From contig NZ_LN898207.1 in assembly GCF_001457795.1 (NCBI RefSeq), positions 42,512 through 106,511 of the forward strand: 64,000 nucleotides of DNA. The letters are read 5' to 3'. The DNA comes from Olsenella massiliensis (GTDB lineage: Bacteria > Actinomycetota > Coriobacteriia > Coriobacteriales > Atopobiaceae). Made by a program: the position numbers and the translations under genes. How positions within the stretch are numbered: the first letter of the stretch is position 1; each line of letters begins with the position of its first letter. Under the pieces are notes generated by a model. The model was not told where the DNA came from and searched no databases. It saw nothing but the letters and a program-made list of their open reading frames with translations. Positions 61,486 to 64,000 of this stretch are shown here, piece by piece.

Positions 61486-62668
61486 CGAGAAGCGCCTCCA
61501 CTCCGGGAAGGGCCTTGCCTTCGACGAGCTCCATGGATGCGCCACCGCCAGTGGAGATCCAGCTCATCTTGTCGGCCAGGCCAAACTTATTGATGGCGGC
61601 CACCGAGTCGCCGCCGCCGATGATGGACGTGCAGTCGGCGTCGGCGATGGCGCGGGCCACGGCCTCGGTGCCGGTGGCAAACTGGTCCATCTCGAAGACG
61701 CCCATGGGGCCGTTCCAGAAGACGGTCTTGGCGCCCTTGACGGCCTCGCAGTAGAGCTCGACGGTCTTGGGGCCGATGTCCATGCCCATGCGATCGTCAG
61801 GGATCTTGTCAGAGTCCACGACCTCGCCCTGGGCGTCCTCGCCAAAGTGGTCGGCCACGACGTTGTCCACGGGAAGCAGGATCTTGCAACCCTTGGCCTC
61901 GGCCTTCTTGAGCATCTCGCCGGCGCGCTCGACCCAGTCCTCCTCCTTGAGGGAGGTGCCCACCGTGTAGCCCTTCGCCAGGAAGAACGTGTAGGCCATG
62001 CCGCCGCCGATGATGAGGGTGTCCGCGGCGTCGATGAGATGGTCGAGGACGCCGATCTTGGAAGACACCTTGGAGCCGCCGACGATGGCGACGAAGGGAC
62101 GCTCGGGCTCGGCGAAGATGGAGGTCAGGGTGTCGACCTCCTTCTCGAGCAGGAAGCCCGCGACGGCCGGGATGTGGGCGGCGGGGCCGACGACGGAGCC
62201 CTGGGCGCGGTGCGCCGTGCCGAAGGCGTCAAGGACGAAGACGTCGCCGTAGGAGGCGAGCCTCGTGGCGACCTCGGGGTCGTTCTTCTTCTCGGCCTTG
62301 AGGAAGCGGACGTTCTCAAGGACGAGGATCTGGCCGGGCTTCAGGGCCTTGACCGCGGCCTCGGCCTCGTCGCCATAGGTGTCGGCCACGAACTTGACGT
62401 CATAGCCGGTCAGCTCGGCCAGCTTGTCGGCTGCGGGCTTGAGCGACAGCTCGGGCTCGGGACCGTCGCCCTTGGGGCGACCGAGGTGGCTCATCAGGAT
62501 GACGGCCGCGTTGTGATCCTTGAGGTAGGTGATCGTGGGGATGGCGGCGCGGACGCGCGTGTCGTCGGTGACGACGCCGTCCTTGAGGGGAACGTTGAAG
62601 TCGACGCGCACGAGGACGCGCTTGCCGTCCACGTTGACGTCACGGACGGTCTTCTTGGTAAATGCCAT
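61478..62668 (-). CDS. pgk: Phosphoglycerate kinase
   Basis: 396 residues. VDFNVPLKDG, LMSHLGRPKG (arginine loop), LENVRF, GGSKVSSKIGVLDHLI, FWNGPMGVFE and GGGDSVAAINKFG are all present. AGAAGGAGCGAGC precedes ATG 62668. Second gene of the gap-pgk-tpiA-secG block. Confidence 0.97.
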   Translation of the reverse strand: MAFTKKTVRDVNVDGKRVLVRVDFNVPLKDGVVTDDTRVRAAIPTITYLKDHNAAVILMSHLGRPKGDGPEPELSLKPAADKLAELTGYDVKFVADTYGDEAEAAVKALKPGQILVLENVRFLKAEKKNDPEVATRLASYGDVFVLDAFGTAHRAQGSVVGPAAHIPAVAGFLLEKEVDTLTSIFAEPERPFVAIVGGSKVSSKIGVLDHLIDAADTLIIGGGMAYTFFLAKGYTVGTSLKEEDWVERAGEMLKKAEAKGCKILLPVDNVVADHFGEDAQGEVVDSDKIPDDRMGMDIGPKTVELYCEAVKGAKTVFWNGPMGVFEMDQFATGTEAVARAIADADCTSIIGGGDSVAAINKFGLADKMSWISTGGGASMELVEGKALPGVEALLDA

Positions 62669-62707
62669 GCTCGCTCCTTCTGGTAGCGGTGCCCGTGATA
62701 CGAGGGA

Positions 62708-62744
62708 GGGTGCGGCCGCGGCCCAAGGACCTGCGACCGCACCC
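62708..62744 (-). other. Stem-loop between gap and pgk
   Basis: GGGTGCGG (62708-62715) pairs with CCGCACCC (62737-62744) in the 101-base gap between gap and pgk. No T-tract. Possibly an mRNA processing or stability element giving gap higher expression. Confidence 0.5.
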
Positions 62745-62769
62745 CCCATGAGGCTACGAGTGCTCCCGC

Positions 62770-63795
62770 CTAGGCGACGAACTTCTCGAAGTACTTGATG
62801 GTGCGGACCATCTGAGAGGTGTAGGAGTTCTCGTTGTCGTACCACGAGGTGACCTGGACGAGGCTCTGGCCGTTGCCGAGGTCCTGGACCATGGTCTGGG
62901 TGGCGTCAAAGATCGAGCCGTGGGTCTCGCCGATGATGTCGCGCGAGACGATGTCGTCCTCGTTGTAGCCGAAGGTCTCGGGGATGGACTCGGCATAGGC
63001 CTTCATCGCGGCGTTGACCTCGTCCACGGTGACCTTCTTGTCAACGACGGCGTAGAGGTTCGTGAGCGAGCCGGTGGGCGTGGGGACGCGCTGGGCTGCA
63101 CCGATGAGCTTGCCGTTGAGCTCGGGCAGGACGAGGCCGATGGCCTTGGCGGCACCGGTGGAGTTGGGGACGATGTTCTCGGAGGCGGCGCGAGAGCGAC
63201 GCTTGTTGCCCTTGCGCTGGGGGCCGTCGAGGGTCATCTGGTCGCCGGTGAAGGCGTGGATGGTGGTCATGATGCCCGAGACGATGGGGGCGAAGTCATT
63301 GAGGCCCTTCGCCATGGGAGCGAGGCAGTTGGTGGTGCAGGAGGCGGCGGAGATGATGTCGTCGTCAGCAGTCAGCGACTCGTGATTGACGTTGAAGACG
63401 ATGGTGGGCAGGTCATTGCCCGCGGGAGCGGAGATGACGACCTTCTTGGCGCCGGCGTCGATGTGGGCCTGCGCCTTGGCCTTGGAGGTGTAGAAGCCGG
63501 TGCACTCGAGGACGACGTCAACGCCAAGCTCGCCCCACGGCAGCTTGGAGGCGTCAGCCTCGGCGTAGATCGTGATCTTCTTGCCGTCCACGATGATGGA
63601 GTCCTCGGTGGACTCGACCTTGTGGTCGCGGGAGTAGTTGCCCTGGGTGGAGTCGTACTTCAGAAGGTAGGCAAGCATGTCCGGCGAGGTGAGGTCGTTG
63701 ATCGCGACGATCTCGGTGCCCTCGTGCGAGAACATCTGACGGAACGCCAGACGGCCGATGCGGCCGAAGCCGTTAATAGCAACCTTGACTGCCAT
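62770..63795 (-). CDS. gap: Glyceraldehyde-3-phosphate dehydrogenase
   Basis: 341 residues. NAD-binding [13 protein letters not shown], catalytic Cys in [36 protein letters not shown], and [13 protein letters not shown] near the C-terminus. GAAAGGAGACAGT precedes ATG 63795, excluding the longer frame. Beyond its promoter (TAAAATATGTTGC region, about 63856-63870), the window ends without another supported gene. Confidence 0.97.
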   Translation of the reverse strand: MAVKVAINGFGRIGRLAFRQMFSHEGTEIVAINDLTSPDMLAYLLKYDSTQGNYSRDHKVESTEDSIIVDGKKITIYAEADASKLPWGELGVDVVLECTGFYTSKAKAQAHIDAGAKKVVISAPAGNDLPTIVFNVNHESLTADDDIISAASCTTNCLAPMAKGLNDFAPIVSGIMTTIHAFTGDQMTLDGPQRKGNKRRSRAASENIVPNSTGAAKAIGLVLPELNGKLIGAAQRVPTPTGSLTNLYAVVDKKVTVDEVNAAMKAYAESIPETFGYNEDDIVSRDIIGETHGSIFDATQTMVQDLGNGQSLVQVTSWYDNENSYTSQMVRTIKYFEKFVA

Positions 63796-64000
63796 ACTGT
63801 CTCCTTTCGCGAGGCCATCTGGAGGCCGTTCCTCCGACTGGCCACTCACATGCACGCAACATATTTTACCCCTTTTGCCATGACAGCGTGATGTTCGACG
63901 CGTCGTCGGCGCCTTGGGGCGGCAGGCACGCTCACGAGCCGGTCCCGTCGCGAGGGGGTCGGCGCCCCGACGCCAGCTGCGCCTTCCCGCCGCCCGCGCG

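Noticed and set aside
63896..64000. 3' end of whiA before gap
   Set aside because: In many actinobacteria whiA precedes gap, so a whiA tail was looked for on the minus strand. None of the three frames in the last 105 bases shows the conserved C-terminal helix-turn-helix, so no feature is claimed.

Overview
The window is GC-rich (roughly two-thirds G+C by eye), with very short intergenic gaps, many 4-11 bp start/stop overlaps and strong GGAGG-type ribosome binding sites. The gene content looks like a fermentative, host- or gut-associated actinobacterium, most likely class Coriobacteriia (Olsenella/Atopobium-like). It has several PTS sugar operons, a gap-pgk-tpiA-secG block, a secondary alcohol dehydrogenase, an arginine-type antiporter and no respiratory genes. 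The taxonomic call is inference.

Layout. 1-2063: 3' part of a Cu+ P-type ATPase whose reading frame continues into a CopZ-like domain, then a NUDIX hydrolase. 2139-7574: a polyol locus with a DeoR regulator, an L-sorbose-1-phosphate-reductase-like dehydrogenase, FruK and, divergently, a mannitol-type EIICBA. 7575-10466: a repeat-rich stretch in which two kinds of small palindromic element flank an NRAMP (mntH) gene in mirror order (A-B-mntH-B'-A'). 10467-15211: a complete Bce-type peptide-sensing and detoxification module. 15294-18593: a dehydrogenase remnant, deoC, a COG0523 metallochaperone and a Zn alcohol dehydrogenase. 18753-24230: a YtrA-type GntR/ABC operon, a DUF4298 gene, a two-component system and a DUF4342 protein. 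24374-30393: a fructose-family PTS operon with a ROK kinase, two class II aldolases and an RpiR regulator. 30657-35202: a GntR/DUF1648 pair, a YggC-like kinase, an unknown membrane protein and CorA. 35468-39589: an iron(III)- or AfuABC-type ABC importer. 39872-44388: a NimA-like flavoprotein, a VanZ-like protein and a dimethylargininase/antiporter/GntR cluster. 45071-49591: tRNA-Val, an orphan RelB-like antitoxin and a mnmA/cysteine desulfurase/membrane protein operon. 49860-53726: tRNA-Gly and tRNA-Cys, an inverted array of about 31-bp repeats, a STAS-HATPase fusion and an RsbU-type phosphatase. 53917-60139: tRNA-Leu and oppABCDF. 60353-63795: gap-pgk-tpiA-secG.

How the genes fit together. 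The polyol locus reads as a route in which mannitol enters as mannitol-1-phosphate, is oxidised next to the phosphate to fructose-1-phosphate and is then phosphorylated by FruK. That would be an alternative to the usual MtlD route and is the most interesting metabolic proposal here. The most interesting non-coding structures are the mirrored palindromes around mntH and the inverted repeat array beside tRNA-Cys. The most interesting regulatory object is a single protein joining an anti-anti-sigma (STAS) domain to an anti-sigma kinase domain, next to its probable phosphatase.
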